Shown: positions 26,555 through 35,412 of the stretch, piece after piece | Numbering within the stretch: position 1 is the stretch's first letter | Layout: each line of letters starts with the position of its first letter | Assembly (NCBI RefSeq): GCF_026072635.1 | Contig: NZ_AP023081.1 | Location: 4,522,501-4,586,500, forward strand | Length of the DNA: 64,000 nucleotides | Reading direction: 5' to 3' | Origin: Pseudomonas solani | Lineage (GTDB): Bacteria; Pseudomonadota; Gammaproteobacteria; Pseudomonadales; Pseudomonadaceae | Translations under genes and position numbers: made by a program | The notes under the pieces: generated by a model | Told to the model about the DNA's origin: nothing | The model's input: the letters and a program-made list of their open reading frames with translations, nothing else | Databases searched by the model: none

Positions 26555-27715
26555 TCAGGCGCTTTGCTTGAGGTCGGCGGCCGGGCTTGCCGCCGAGCGC
26601 TGGTGCACCAGCGGCAGCACTTCCTGGCCGATGCGCAGGGCTTCTTCCAGGTGCGGGTTGCCGGCGAGGATGAAGGTGGAGAAGCCGGCGTCGCGGTATT
26701 CCACCAGGCGCTCGGCGATGTTCTCGTGGCTGCCCACCAGGCCCACGGTCGGGCCGGGCTTGGCCTTGGCGAAGCCGGCCCAGAGGTTGGGGCCGAGGAT
26801 CAGGTCGTCGAAGCGGTCGATGTTCTGGTGGTAGGCGGTCTGGCGCGCGCCACCCACCGAGTCGGAGCCGCTGGTGAAGTTCTTCACCAGGGAGCTGGGC
26901 TTGCCTTCGAGGCGGTCGAACTGGGCACGCAGGTCGCGCCAGGCGGCTTCCTCGGTCTCGCGGGCGAAGAGGTCGACGCGCAGGCCGAAGCGTACGGTGC
27001 GGCCCTGCTTGTCGGCCAGCTCGCGCACGCGCTCGATGTGCGGCTTGAGCTTGTCCACCGGCTCGGCCCAGTTGAGGTAGACGTCGGCGTGGCGCGCGGC
27101 CACTTCCAGGGCGGCGTCGGAGAAGCCGGAGAAGTACACGCCGGGCTTGCGCTCGTCATGCAGGCCGGGCGGCAGCGCGCCGTTCTCCAGTTGGTAGATG
27201 TCGCCGTCGTAGGAGAAGCGTTCGTTCTCCCAGAGGCCCTGGATGATGTCGAGGAACTCGCCGGTGCGCTTGTAGCGCAGGTCGTGTTCGAGGAAGTCGC
27301 CATTGGCGCGCTGGCTGGCCGGGTTGCCGCCGGTGATGATGTTCCACTCCAGGCGGCCACGGCTGAGGTTCTGCAGGATGGCCGCCTGCTGCGCGGCGTA
27401 GGCGGGCAGGGTCCAGGTGGCCTGGAAGGCGATGAGGAACTTGATGCGGCGGGTCTCCCGCGCCAGGGCCGAGGCCACCACCCACGGCTCGGGGCCGGTG
27501 GGCAGCAGGGCGCCTTCGAAACCGGCCAGTTCGGCGGCCTTGGCCACCTGGGCGATGTAGTCGATGTAGCCGAAACCGTCGGGCTCGCCGTTGGGCAGGC
27601 GGCCGGGGGCGATGTTGCCCGGGCGGTGCGCGTGGCTGCCACGGTTGTGCTTGTCGGTGGACAGCTGCGGTCCGTCGGTGCCCAGCGGCAGGCGCCAGAA
27701 GAATTCAGTGCTCAT
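26555..27715 (-). CDS. SsuD-like LLM flavin-dependent monooxygenase
   Basis: This is a 386-residue FMNH2-dependent monooxygenase. It begins STEFFWRLPLGTDGPQLST and carries GFGYIDYIAQVAKAAELAGFEGALLPTGPEPW, LSRGRLEWNIITGGNPASQRANGD and YFSGFSDAALEVAARHADVYLNWAEP. It is close to SsuD/sulfone monooxygenases and would produce the sulfinate or sulfite used next. It is the first gene of an operon with two desulfinase-like proteins, under a sigma-54 promoter divergent from the aldolase-like gene. AGGAGC precedes the ATG. Confidence 0.88.
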   Translation of the reverse strand: MSTEFFWRLPLGTDGPQLSTDKHNRGSHAHRPGNIAPGRLPNGEPDGFGYIDYIAQVAKAAELAGFEGALLPTGPEPWVVASALARETRRIKFLIAFQATWTLPAYAAQQAAILQNLSRGRLEWNIITGGNPASQRANGDFLEHDLRYKRTGEFLDIIQGLWENERFSYDGDIYQLENGALPPGLHDERKPGVYFSGFSDAALEVAARHADVYLNWAEPVDKLKPHIERVRELADKQGRTVRFGLRVDLFARETEEAAWRDLRAQFDRLEGKPSSLVKNFTSGSDSVGGARQTAYHQNIDRFDDLILGPNLWAGFAKAKPGPTVGLVGSHENIAERLVEYRDAGFSTFILAGNPHLEEALRIGQEVLPLVHQRSAASPAADLKQSA

Positions 27716-27781
27716 ATTCGCTCCTGATGAGGTGGCCGTGGTTCCCGCCGGGGCCGGCGAGCCACGCTGGGAAGGAGCGAG

Positions 27782-27797
27782 TGCAACCGCCATGCCA
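27782..27797 (-). promoter_or_regulatory. Sigma-54 promoter of the monooxygenase-desulfinase operon
   Basis: On the minus strand TGGCATGGCGGTTGCA matches -24/-12 with one change. The predicted start is near 27770, 55 bp before the ATG. Confidence 0.8.
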
Positions 27798-27905
27798 CGG
27801 CCTGCCGCCGGGCCTGTACGCCAGGCGTGGCAAGGGCTGCGGGGGCGTCGGGCGAGGGCGTGGGGTGCTGGGGTGCGTCTCCAGCAACACCCCGCCAGCA
27901 GCCGG

Positions 27906-27923
27906 CTGTTGGGGGCGCAACAG
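27906..27923. promoter_or_regulatory. Shared enhancer between the divergent desulfinase and aldolase-like units
   Basis: CTGTTG-GGGGCG-CAACAG is a perfect inverted repeat with a 6-bp spacer. It lies about 145 bp from one predicted start and 110 bp from the other. A second palindrome-like CAGCAGCCGGCTGTTG (27896-27911) overlaps it. Confidence 0.55.
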
Positions 27924-27995
27924 AATCGCCCGCCGTGGGCCGGCGGATGGCCTGGCCGCTGCCGCCAGGCCTTGTGTTTCAAGGGGTTGGAGGAG

Positions 27996-28012
27996 TCGGC
28001 ACAAGTCCTGCT
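27996..28012 (+). promoter_or_regulatory. Sigma-54 promoter of the aldolase-like gene
   Basis: CGGCACAAGTCCTGCT keeps GG-N10-GC, though the outer bases deviate. The predicted start is near 28023, 64 bp before the ATG. Confidence 0.6.
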
Positions 28013-28086
28013 CTGCATCGCTGCAACCGCACACCACGGCGGCAACGGAGCTTCGTTGCAAGACCCCTTGAAGGACGGACAACCCC

Positions 28087-28830
28087 ATGACCCAGACCAG
28101 CACCACCCTCGGCAACGCCATCCTCGAACAGGTGGAGCAGGCCAAGCGCGATTTCGCCAAGGCCTTCCGCGTGCTCCAGGAGACCCGCACCCTGACCGCC
28201 ACCAACACCCTGCAGGCCTACCTGCGGGTCCCCGGCACCGAGCTGGTGATCGCCCTGCGCGCACCCTCGCCCTGGGACGACGAGCCGGGCATCCGCGCCT
28301 CGGTGGTCAGCTACGACGGCGTGGTCCACCTCGACGAGACCCTGGGCCGCGCCCAGACCCTGAGCGAAAGCCGCGAGGCCGGCAGCGGCAAGCGCTACGC
28401 CCAGGTGCTGCGCGAGCGCGCCGAGGTGAATGTGGTGATCCACGTGCACACGCCCTACCTGGGTGGCTGGGCCGGCACCCACCGCGTGTTGCCGCTGCGC
28501 TACGCCGCCTCGCAACGGGTGACCCTGGCCCGCGAGCTGCCGGTGTACATCGACCGCCGCCAGCCGGAGCCGGCCTTCATCGTCGACGCCATCAAGGCCA
28601 ACCCGCATACGCCGGGGCTGCTGGAGGCCAACGGTGGGGCGACCTTCTGGGGCACCGGCATCCTCCAGGTGGCCAAGCTGGTCCTGCTGGTGGAAGAGGG
28701 CGCCTACTTCCAGGCACTGGCGGAAAACCTCGGCGGCTCCAAGGAGTTCGGCCCCGGCGTGCTGGAGCAGCAATGGAAGATGACCGGGCTCTGGGCCGAG
28801 GGGCAGAAGCTGCTGGGCGAGGTGGCCTGA
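28087..28830 (+). CDS. Class II aldolase/adducin-fold protein with altered metal site
   Basis: This is a 247-residue protein of the class II aldolase/adducin fold. The H-x-H zinc pair is present (H119 and H121 in VIHVHTPYLGGW). The third His, normally in an NHG motif, is replaced: residues 182-184 read NGG (LLEANGGATFWG). The usual catalytic Glu segment (PSSE-like) is also not visible; EAGSGKRY stands there. A paralogue with the same changes is at 38119. Both adjoin LLM monooxygenases and DszB-like genes, so a role in organosulfur breakdown is inferred. The reaction is unknown. Confidence 0.8.
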   Translation: MTQTSTTLGNAILEQVEQAKRDFAKAFRVLQETRTLTATNTLQAYLRVPGTELVIALRAPSPWDDEPGIRASVVSYDGVVHLDETLGRAQTLSESREAGSGKRYAQVLRERAEVNVVIHVHTPYLGGWAGTHRVLPLRYAASQRVTLARELPVYIDRRQPEPAFIVDAIKANPHTPGLLEANGGATFWGTGILQVAKLVLLVEEGAYFQALAENLGGSKEFGPGVLEQQWKMTGLWAEGQKLLGEVA

Positions 28831-28841
28831 CGCGGGCGGCG

Positions 28842-28867
28842 CGGTGCCCGTTACTGCACGGGCACCG
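28842..28867. terminator. Bidirectional hairpin between convergent genes
   Basis: CGGTGCCCGT and ACGGGCACCG form a perfect 10-bp stem with a 6-nt loop. It lies between the aldolase-like gene and the convergent secreted protein, overlapping the latter's last codons. Confidence 0.6.
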
Positions 28868-29231
28868 TGGGCGTCGCGGGCGCGACGGTGGCGGCACCGA
28901 TGGACTCGCTGAACTCGGTGTCGATGAGCACCGTGCGCACCTTGTAGCTGTCGAATTTGCGCGCCTTCACCGGCACCGAGAAGCGCCACGCCTGGCCACC
29001 CTCGATGCCCTTGGCGCGGAAGGTCTCGGTGTCCACCAGCTTGTCGCCCTGGTAGATGTCGAACACCACCGTGACGGTGGAGAAGGACTTCTCGGTGGTG
29101 TTGACGGCGGTGCCGTTGATGTAGCTGTCGTGCCCGGAACGGGTGAGGGCGAGGTTGCGCACCTTGACGTCATCGGCGAGGGCACACAGCGGAACGAGGG
29201 CCAGCAGGGTGAGGCAGGATTTACGCAACAT
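28851..29231 (-). CDS. Small secreted FxLYD-domain-like protein
   Basis: This is a 126-residue protein with a signal peptide (LTLLALVPLCALA|DDV). The mature part is a beta-sandwich of the FxLYD type (VNTTEKSFSTVTVVFDIYQGDKLVDTETFRAKGI...AWRFSVPV). Such domains occur in envelope proteins of unknown function. The tail is rich in A, P, T and V. Confidence 0.7.
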   Translation of the reverse strand: MLRKSCLTLLALVPLCALADDVKVRNLALTRSGHDSYINGTAVNTTEKSFSTVTVVFDIYQGDKLVDTETFRAKGIEGGQAWRFSVPVKARKFDSYKVRTVLIDTEFSESIGAATVAPATPTVPVQ

Positions 29232-29494
29232 GGCGAACGACTCGAGGCCTTAACCTGCCGTTGATACATCGGCGCAAAATCCTTGTCGACTACCGCTCGG
29301 CGCCACGTAATCCGAGGCTTACGGCTGCGACTCACGGATATGCCTGCGGCGTGGGGTGGACCCCGTTTTATCGGTCCACCTTTCGTGCTTGTCGGCTGCT
29401 CCGCTGGTGGATGAAAAGAGCGTCATCCACCCTACGGGCGTGCCACCGCGAGGTGGCGGAGACGGGGCTGTGCCAATGGCCCCGTTCGCCTGGC

Positions 29495-29776
29495 TCAGGC
29501 CACGCCAAGGGTGAGGTGAACCCGCCGGCCCAGGGCGGTGGCGATGTTCACCAGGGCGTCCAGGGAGAAGCGCGAGATGCGACCGCGCAGCAGGTCGTTG
29601 ATCCGAGGTTGGGTCACACCGCAGCGAGCTGCGGCTTCCGCCTGTTTCCAGCCGTTCTCTTCGATGAGGGCCGCGATCTGCTGCATCAGCTCGGCGCGTG
29701 CTTGCAGGTTGGCTGCCTGTTCGGGCGTGTCAGCGATGGCATCCCATACGCTGTCGAAGCTTGCGATCTCGCTCAT
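29495..29776 (-). CDS. XRE-family HigA-type antitoxin, apparently orphaned
   Basis: This is a 93-residue protein with a helix-turn-helix at about residues 43-85 (NGWKQAEAAARCGVTQPRINDLLRGRISRFSLDAL), typical of antitoxins paired with Gp49/HigB-like RelE toxins. The ATG overlaps the stop of a 25-codon fragment (29773-29850) whose end resembles a Gp49 toxin C terminus. The toxin body is missing. It may still autoregulate. Confidence 0.85.
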   Translation of the reverse strand: MSEIASFDSVWDAIADTPEQAANLQARAELMQQIAALIEENGWKQAEAAARCGVTQPRINDLLRGRISRFSLDALVNIATALGRRVHLTLGVA

Positions 29777-29850
29777 TTCAAACCTCGCATCAGTTCCTGG
29801 TAACGGGCCTTGGCCAGCTGTGCAGTGGCTGTTCCCGCGGCTAGCGCCAT
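29773..29850 (-). pseudogene. C-terminal remnant of a Gp49/HigB-like toxin
   Basis: The 25-residue frame ends QLAKARYQELMRGLK, the usual tail of phage-derived Gp49-like toxins. It overlaps the antitoxin by ATGA, the normal toxin-antitoxin junction. Upstream in frame is a stop two codons before the ATG, and no toxin body can be seen. It is read as the relic of a deleted toxin. Confidence 0.6.
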
Positions 29851-30299
29851 GAATTACCGCTGTGCTGTGTAAGGCCGCAAGGCAGGGACGGTGTGGGGCG
29901 ATGCGGATTGGTCGAGTGGGTTTTCTGTGTTGTCCGCTAGCTGGGGCATAGTGCCGGCAGCATGGGGTTCGCTTTGCTTGCGGAACGCCGCCCGACCCAT
30001 CCTGCGCGTCTGAAACAGGGGACGGTGTGGTTGTAGGGGCGAATTCATTCGCCCGCTTTGGATCGCGCGAATCCGCTCGTGAGGTCTTCGCCGAGCTGCC
30101 AGCCGCGTAGGGTGGACCCCGCTTTATCGGTCCACCTTTCGTGCTTGCCGGCTGCTCCGCTGGTGGATGAGAAGAGCGTCATCCACCCTACGGGCGTGCC
30201 ACCGCGAGGCCTTGGAGAGGGGGCCGTGGGAGCGAATTCATTCGCGAATCTTTTCGCGGTTGAAACCGCTCCCACGGGCCGTGTGTTGCCTGGTGTGAA
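29851..30299. other. Repeat-filled gap
   Basis: This 449-bp gap carries an AACGCCGCCCGACCCATCCT repeat (about 29980), GGGGCGAATTCATTCGCCC (about 30035), a GTAGGGTGGACC...GTCATCCACCCTAC pair (about 30107-30191) and a GTGGGAGCGAATTCATTCGC pair with GAAACCGCTCCCAC (about 30226-30279). No gene is evident. Confidence 0.7.
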
Positions 30300-32174
30300 T
30301 CATCCTTCTGCGCCGGCTTTTTCCAGGATGGTGTCGATGGAGGCGCTGGTTTCGGCGCTGCGCAGGTAGGTCTGGTAGAGGGCGGCGTAGGCGCCGTTCT
30401 GCTCGATGAGCTGGCTGTGGGGGCCGAGCTCGACGAGCTGGCCGTTGCGGATCACGGCGATGCGGTCGGCGTCGCGGATGGTGGCCAGGCGGTGGGCGAT
30501 GATGATTGCCGTGCGGCCTTCGCAGAGGCGGCGCAGGGCGCGCTGGATGCGGCGTTCGGTGTGCACGTCCACCGCCGAGGTGGCTTCGTCGAGGACCAGC
30601 ACCGCCGGGTCGGCGAGGTAGGCGCGCACCAGGCACACCAGCTGGCGCTGGCCGTGGCTGAGCTGCGCGCCGAGGGGGCCGACCTCGCTGTGGTACTGGT
30701 GGGGTAGGCGCTCCAGCACCTCGTCGGCGCCCAGCTCGCGGGCGGCGGCGATCAGTTCGTCGTCGCTGGCGCCGGGGGCGGCCAGGCGCAGGTTGTCGAG
30801 GATGCTGCCGCTGAACAGCACGTTGTCCTGCAGCACCACGGCGACGCGGCGGCGCAGCTGGTGCTGGGCGACGTCGCGCACGTCCACGCCGTCGATGCGC
30901 ACGCTGCCGCCCTGCACGTCGTAGAAGCGCGTGAGCAGTTGCACCAGGGTGCTCTTGCCGTGGCCCGAGGGGCCGACGATGGCCAGCACCTCGCCGGCGT
31001 GGATGTGCAGGTCCAGATCCTTGATCACTGGTTGCGCGGCCTTGGGGTCGTAGGCGAAGCGCACGGCGTCGAAACGCACCTCGCCACGGGCGTCGGGCAG
31101 GGCCTGGGGCCCGTGGCGGTCGGTGATTTCGGGTTGGGTGTCGAGCAGCAGGAAGATGCGCTGGGCCGAGGCGGAGCCGGTGGCGTAGCGCTCGAAGAGG
31201 TCCGACAGCTCCTGCAGCGGGCCGAGGAACATCATCACGTAGAACAGGCTTTCCGCCACCTGGCCGACGCTCACCGTGCCGTTGGCCAGGCCGTGGCCGC
31301 CCACCAGCAACAGTGCGGCCATGCCGCCGGCGGAGAGCAGCGCGGTGAAGGGGGCGAACCAGCCGGAGCGCAGGCTGCCGCGGATCAGCGCCTGGTTGAA
31401 GTCCAGCAGCAGGCGCCGGTAGCGCGCGCGGTTGGGGGCTTCCTGCACGCATTGCTGGATCATCCGCGCGCCGCTGACGCTTTCCACCAGGTGCGCGGTG
31501 AAGCGGCTGCGGTTCTCCGCCACCCGTGCCCAGTTGCGCTGGGAGATGCGCTTGAACGCCCAGGTGGCGGCGAACAGCAGCGGCACGGTGCCCACCAGGG
31601 CGAGGAAGAACAGCGGCGAGATCAGCCACAGCAGCACCCCGGCCACGGCGCAGCGCAGCAGGGCGCCGAGCAGTTCCGGCGGGCCCTGGATCAGCAGCGG
31701 TTCGAGGCTGTCCACGTCGCGGTCGGCGCGGGAGATGATGCGCCCGGCCTTGGTCCGGTCGAAGTAGCCGACGCTCAGCGCCTGGACGTGGGCGAACACG
31801 CGCACGCGCAGGTCGTTGAGCACGCGGATGGCGGCGCTGCCGGCGATGAACTGGGATATCCCCGCGAGCAGGAAGCGCCCCAGCCAGCTGGCCGCCAGGC
31901 CCAGGCCGAGCAGCGCCACCAGGCGTTCGTCGAGCAGCCAGTGGTCGCCCTGCGGCACCAGGCCGTGGTCCAGCAGCTCGCGCACGAACAGCGGCCGCAG
32001 GAACACGGTGAACACCAGCACCACCTCCAGGGCGATGACCGTGAGGATGGCGCCGCGTATCGGCCGCAGCAGCGGCAGCAGGCGGTGCAGCATGCCGCGG
32101 TCCAGCGCCTTGCGGGCGAGCATTTCCTCGATCTCGATATCCGAGAGCGCCTTGCCCGGTAGCGGGTTAGCCAT
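30300..32174 (-). CDS. ABC exporter half-transporter 2 (TMD-NBD)
   Basis: This is a 624-residue type IV ABC exporter with six transmembrane helices (about residues 35-330) and an NBD. The NBD has Walker A GPSGHGKST, Walker B VLVLDEATSAVD with the catalytic Glu, and H-loop IIAHRLAT. Its signature is LSHGQ rather than LSGGQ. It overlaps the partner gene by 8 bp (ATGGCTAA). The two halves divide intact and degenerate residues so that one ATP site is canonical and the other degenerate, as in TM287/288 and BmrCD. It ends the sfnB unit. Substrate unknown. Confidence 0.88.
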   Translation of the reverse strand: MANPLPGKALSDIEIEEMLARKALDRGMLHRLLPLLRPIRGAILTVIALEVVLVFTVFLRPLFVRELLDHGLVPQGDHWLLDERLVALLGLGLAASWLGRFLLAGISQFIAGSAAIRVLNDLRVRVFAHVQALSVGYFDRTKAGRIISRADRDVDSLEPLLIQGPPELLGALLRCAVAGVLLWLISPLFFLALVGTVPLLFAATWAFKRISQRNWARVAENRSRFTAHLVESVSGARMIQQCVQEAPNRARYRRLLLDFNQALIRGSLRSGWFAPFTALLSAGGMAALLLVGGHGLANGTVSVGQVAESLFYVMMFLGPLQELSDLFERYATGSASAQRIFLLLDTQPEITDRHGPQALPDARGEVRFDAVRFAYDPKAAQPVIKDLDLHIHAGEVLAIVGPSGHGKSTLVQLLTRFYDVQGGSVRIDGVDVRDVAQHQLRRRVAVVLQDNVLFSGSILDNLRLAAPGASDDELIAAARELGADEVLERLPHQYHSEVGPLGAQLSHGQRQLVCLVRAYLADPAVLVLDEATSAVDVHTERRIQRALRRLCEGRTAIIIAHRLATIRDADRIAVIRNGQLVELGPHSQLIEQNGAYAALYQTYLRSAETSASIDTILEKAGAEG

Positions 32175-33933
32175 GGTCGATCCCCAGCAGGTCGCGGTAG
32201 ATGGGATTGCGTTGCAGCAGCTCGGCGTGGGTGCCGGCGTCGGCGATGGCGCCCTGGTCGAGCAGCAGCACGCGGTCGGCCAGGAGGATGGTGGAGAGCC
32301 GGCTGGAGATGACCAGCAGGGTGGTGCCGCGCAGTGCGCGGATATTGCCCAGCACGCGGCGTTCGCTGATGGCGTCGAGGGCGCTGGTGGCGTCGTCGAG
32401 GCAGAGGATGTCCGGCTGGCCGAGCAGCGCGCGGGCCAGGTTGAGGCGCTGGCGCTGGCCGCCGGAGAGGGTCACGCCGCGGTCGCCCAGGGGCGTGTCC
32501 AGGCCCCGGGGCAGGCGCTCCAGCACGTCGTCGGCGGCGGCCCTGTGCAGGGCCTGGAGCAGTTCGGCATCGCTGGCCCCGGGCGCGGCCAGGCGCAGGT
32601 TGGCGGCGAGGGTGTCGGAGAACAGGAAGCTTTCCTGGGGCACCACGTGCACGCGGCGGCGCAGCTGGGCCAGGTCGAGCTGGCGCACGTCCTGCCAGCC
32701 GGCGGCGTCGGAGCCCAGCAGCAGGCGCCCGGCGCTGACGTCCACCAGGCGCGGCAGCAGGCTGGCCAGCAGGCTCTTGCCGGTGCCGGTGGCGCCGACC
32801 AGGGCGACGGTTTCGCCGGGCTCGATGCGCAGCGAGCAGGCGCGGAGGATTTCGCGGCCACCGTCGGCGGCGCTGACGCCGACCTCTTCGAGCCTCAGCC
32901 CCAGCGGGCCGTCGGGCAGGGGCGCCTGGCCGCTGCGGATGGCCGGCTGTTCGTCGAGCAGCTGCCAGATGCGTTCGGCGGAGGAGCGGGCGTCGGCGAA
33001 GGTCTGCATGACCCGGCCGATGCCTTCGATGCGGAACACCAGGGTGGTGGCGATCAGCAGCGAGGTGACCAGCTCGCCGATGCCGATGCGCCCGTCGGCC
33101 ACTAGGTGGGCGCCGTAGACCAGGATCCACACATGGCCCAGGGCGACCACCGCCTGGGGCAGGGGAATGCGCGAGGCGGCGTAGGCGAGGGCGCTGCGGG
33201 CATGGTCGGCGAACAGGCCGACCTGGCTGGCGAAGCCCTGGATGCGGCTGGCTTCCAGGGCGAAGGATTTGATCACGCGGACGCCGCCGATGCCTTCGCT
33301 GAGGTCCTGGGCGACGCGGTCATAGGCGGCGCCCACGGCGCGGTCGAGGCTGACCAGGCGCTCGGTCTGCACCACGAAGATGGCCAGCCCCAGCGCAGTG
33401 AGCAGCAGCGGCACCAGGCCCAGCAAGGGGTGGTACCAGCACAGCAGGCCGACGGCGGCGAGCACCACCAGCGGGGTTTCCACCAGTTGGCGCCAGAAGC
33501 TGATCAGCGCGTCGCGCACCTTGTCGGCGTCGCGGGTCGTGCGGGTGATCATCTCGCCCATGCCGTGTTGCCAGTGGTAGCCCAGGTGCAGGCCCTGGAC
33601 CTGGCCGAGGATGCGTTCGCGCAGGCGCGTCAGCAGCTCCTGGCTGAGCACCAGGGAGAGCACCCCGGCGGCGTATTGCAGCACGCCCCGGCCCAGGGCC
33701 ACGCCGACGATCAGGGCGAACCAGTACCAGCCCAGGGAGGCGTCGAGACTGCCGTCGGCCTGGCGCACCACGGCGTGGCCGGCGCTGACGTCGTTGACCG
33801 CGTGTCCCACCAGCCATTGCTGCCAGGCCAGGCCCAGGTTGACGGCGATGAACAGCAACGCGGTGAGGGCGAAGCGCCAGGGCATCTCGCGGTAGATGGC
33901 CAGGCAGCGGAGCAGGGGGTGGCGGTGGGGCAT
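32167..33933 (-). CDS. ABC exporter half-transporter 1 with degenerate ATP-site residues
   Basis: This is a 588-residue TMD-NBD protein with six helices (about residues 20-300). The NBD has Walker A GATGTGKS and a canonical signature LSGGQRQRLNLARAL. The Walker B ends LCLDDATSALD, with Asp for the catalytic Glu, and the H-loop reads VISSRLST, with Ser for His. These losses mark the non-hydrolysing site of a heterodimeric exporter; the LSHGQ of the partner completes the same site. It lies 71 bp after the amidohydrolase. Confidence 0.88.
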   Translation of the reverse strand: MPHRHPLLRCLAIYREMPWRFALTALLFIAVNLGLAWQQWLVGHAVNDVSAGHAVVRQADGSLDASLGWYWFALIVGVALGRGVLQYAAGVLSLVLSQELLTRLRERILGQVQGLHLGYHWQHGMGEMITRTTRDADKVRDALISFWRQLVETPLVVLAAVGLLCWYHPLLGLVPLLLTALGLAIFVVQTERLVSLDRAVGAAYDRVAQDLSEGIGGVRVIKSFALEASRIQGFASQVGLFADHARSALAYAASRIPLPQAVVALGHVWILVYGAHLVADGRIGIGELVTSLLIATTLVFRIEGIGRVMQTFADARSSAERIWQLLDEQPAIRSGQAPLPDGPLGLRLEEVGVSAADGGREILRACSLRIEPGETVALVGATGTGKSLLASLLPRLVDVSAGRLLLGSDAAGWQDVRQLDLAQLRRRVHVVPQESFLFSDTLAANLRLAAPGASDAELLQALHRAAADDVLERLPRGLDTPLGDRGVTLSGGQRQRLNLARALLGQPDILCLDDATSALDAISERRVLGNIRALRGTTLLVISSRLSTILLADRVLLLDQGAIADAGTHAELLQRNPIYRDLLGIDHG

Positions 33934-34004
33934 CGGTGGGGCTCGTGGTCGAAGAGGGAGGCGTTGGGGCGGGGGCGCCCCGACGCGTGTGTGCACGGGT
34001 GGGG

Positions 34005-35336
34005 TTACGGGTTGCCTTGCAGCTCGTCCTTGTAGATCACCCCGCCCTTCATCACCCACTGCACCTTCTCCAGCACCTTGATGTCGGCGAGGGGGTCGTC
34101 CTTGACGGCGATGATGTCGGCGTAGCGGCCGGCTTCGATGCTGCCGATGCTGTCGCTGGCCTCCAGCCACTTGGCCGGGGTGATGGTGGCGGCCTGGATG
34201 GCCTGCAGGGGCGTGAGGCCGGCCTCCACCAGGTAGTGGAATTCCACCGCATTGGTGCCGTGGGGGGTGATGGGCGCATCGGTGCCGTAGATGATCGGGA
34301 TGCCGGCCTTGATCGCCTTGGCGATGTTCTGCCGGTGGATGATGCCGGTCTGCTTGAGAATCGCCAGGGTGTAGGGGCTGGCGCCGGCCTCGATGGCGTG
34401 ATCCAGGGCCAGGCCGCCGATGGCCAGGGTGGGCACGATGGGCAGGTTCTTCTGCTTGAGCAGCTTGAGGCCCTCGTCGTCCACCAGGGAGGCGTGCTCG
34501 ATGGTGTCGGCGCCCAGCTGCGCGGCCAGGCGGATGCCGTCGGCGCCGTGGGCGTGCACCGCGACCTTCTTGCGGTAGCGGTGGGCGGTGTCGATCACGG
34601 CTTTCAGTTCTTCTTCGCTGAACTGGGTGACGCGCGGGTCGGTGCCGCTCATGAAGCCGCCGGTGATGCACACCTTGATGAAGTCGGCGCCGTACTTGAA
34701 TTGCTGGCGCACCTTGCGCTCGAAGGCGTCCGCGCCGTTGGCCACGCCGGCACCGTCCTTGTCGTCCTCGGGGGTGGTGGGCTGGCCGGAGCAGTGGCCG
34801 CCGGTGGTGGTGAGCAGGGTGCCGGCGTCGTAGATGCGCGGGCCGGGGATGTCGCCTTCGTTGATGGCGTCGCGCAGGGCGATGCCGGTGAAGGCGCGGC
34901 CGCCCATGTTGCGCAGGGTGGTGAAGCCGGCCTTGAGGGTGTCCAGCGCCTGCTTGGCGCCGGCCAGGGCGCCACGGGCGGTGCCGAAGCGCGGGCCGAA
35001 GCCGCCGAGGTGCACGTGGGAGTCGATCAGCCCGGGCAGCAGGGTGCTGGTGCCGAGGTCGACGATGCGGGCCTCGGCGGGGATGACGACGTCCGGGCCG
35101 ACGGCCTTGATCTTCTCGCCTTCGATGAGCACCACCGGGTCCTTGACCACCTTGCCGCTGGTGACGTCGATCAGCCGTGCGGCCTTGAGTGCGACCAGTT
35201 GCGGCGGTTGCGCGGGGGCAGCGGCCTTGGGCGCTTCGGCGGCGAGGGCGAAGGGGGCGGCGCCGAGCAGCAGGGCGGTGCCGGAGGCGAGGGCCAGGCG
35301 GTTGCCCTGGCGGAGGATGCGGGTGATGGGCGTCAT
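34005..35336 (-). CDS. Secreted amidohydrolase (imidazolonepropionase/prolidase-like)
   Basis: This is a 443-residue metal-dependent hydrolase with a signal peptide (about residues 1-32, APFALAA|EAP). It has the HxH motif LIDSHVHLGG, a later HAHG (VAVHAHGADG), EHASLVDDEG and the metal-site Asp in GTDAPI. Family members hydrolyse cyclic amides, dipeptides or similar bonds. It lies between sfnB and the ABC exporter, so it may act on a periplasmic organosulfur conjugate. That is inferred from position only. Confidence 0.85.
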   Translation of the reverse strand: MTPITRILRQGNRLALASGTALLLGAAPFALAAEAPKAAAPAQPPQLVALKAARLIDVTSGKVVKDPVVLIEGEKIKAVGPDVVIPAEARIVDLGTSTLLPGLIDSHVHLGGFGPRFGTARGALAGAKQALDTLKAGFTTLRNMGGRAFTGIALRDAINEGDIPGPRIYDAGTLLTTTGGHCSGQPTTPEDDKDGAGVANGADAFERKVRQQFKYGADFIKVCITGGFMSGTDPRVTQFSEEELKAVIDTAHRYRKKVAVHAHGADGIRLAAQLGADTIEHASLVDDEGLKLLKQKNLPIVPTLAIGGLALDHAIEAGASPYTLAILKQTGIIHRQNIAKAIKAGIPIIYGTDAPITPHGTNAVEFHYLVEAGLTPLQAIQAATITPAKWLEASDSIGSIEAGRYADIIAVKDDPLADIKVLEKVQWVMKGGVIYKDELQGNP

Positions 35337-35412
35337 TTTCGATATCCATGAAAAAGCCCGCACACCCTGGCATGAACAGGGCGCCGGGAAATGGAACGCG
35401 GGTGGGTGAGGT

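Larger units (their letters stand above)
27716..28086. other. Divergent promoter gap with two sigma-54 promoters
   Basis: This 371-bp gap holds divergent sigma-54 promoters and an enhancer between them, listed separately. No gene is evident. Confidence 0.65.
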
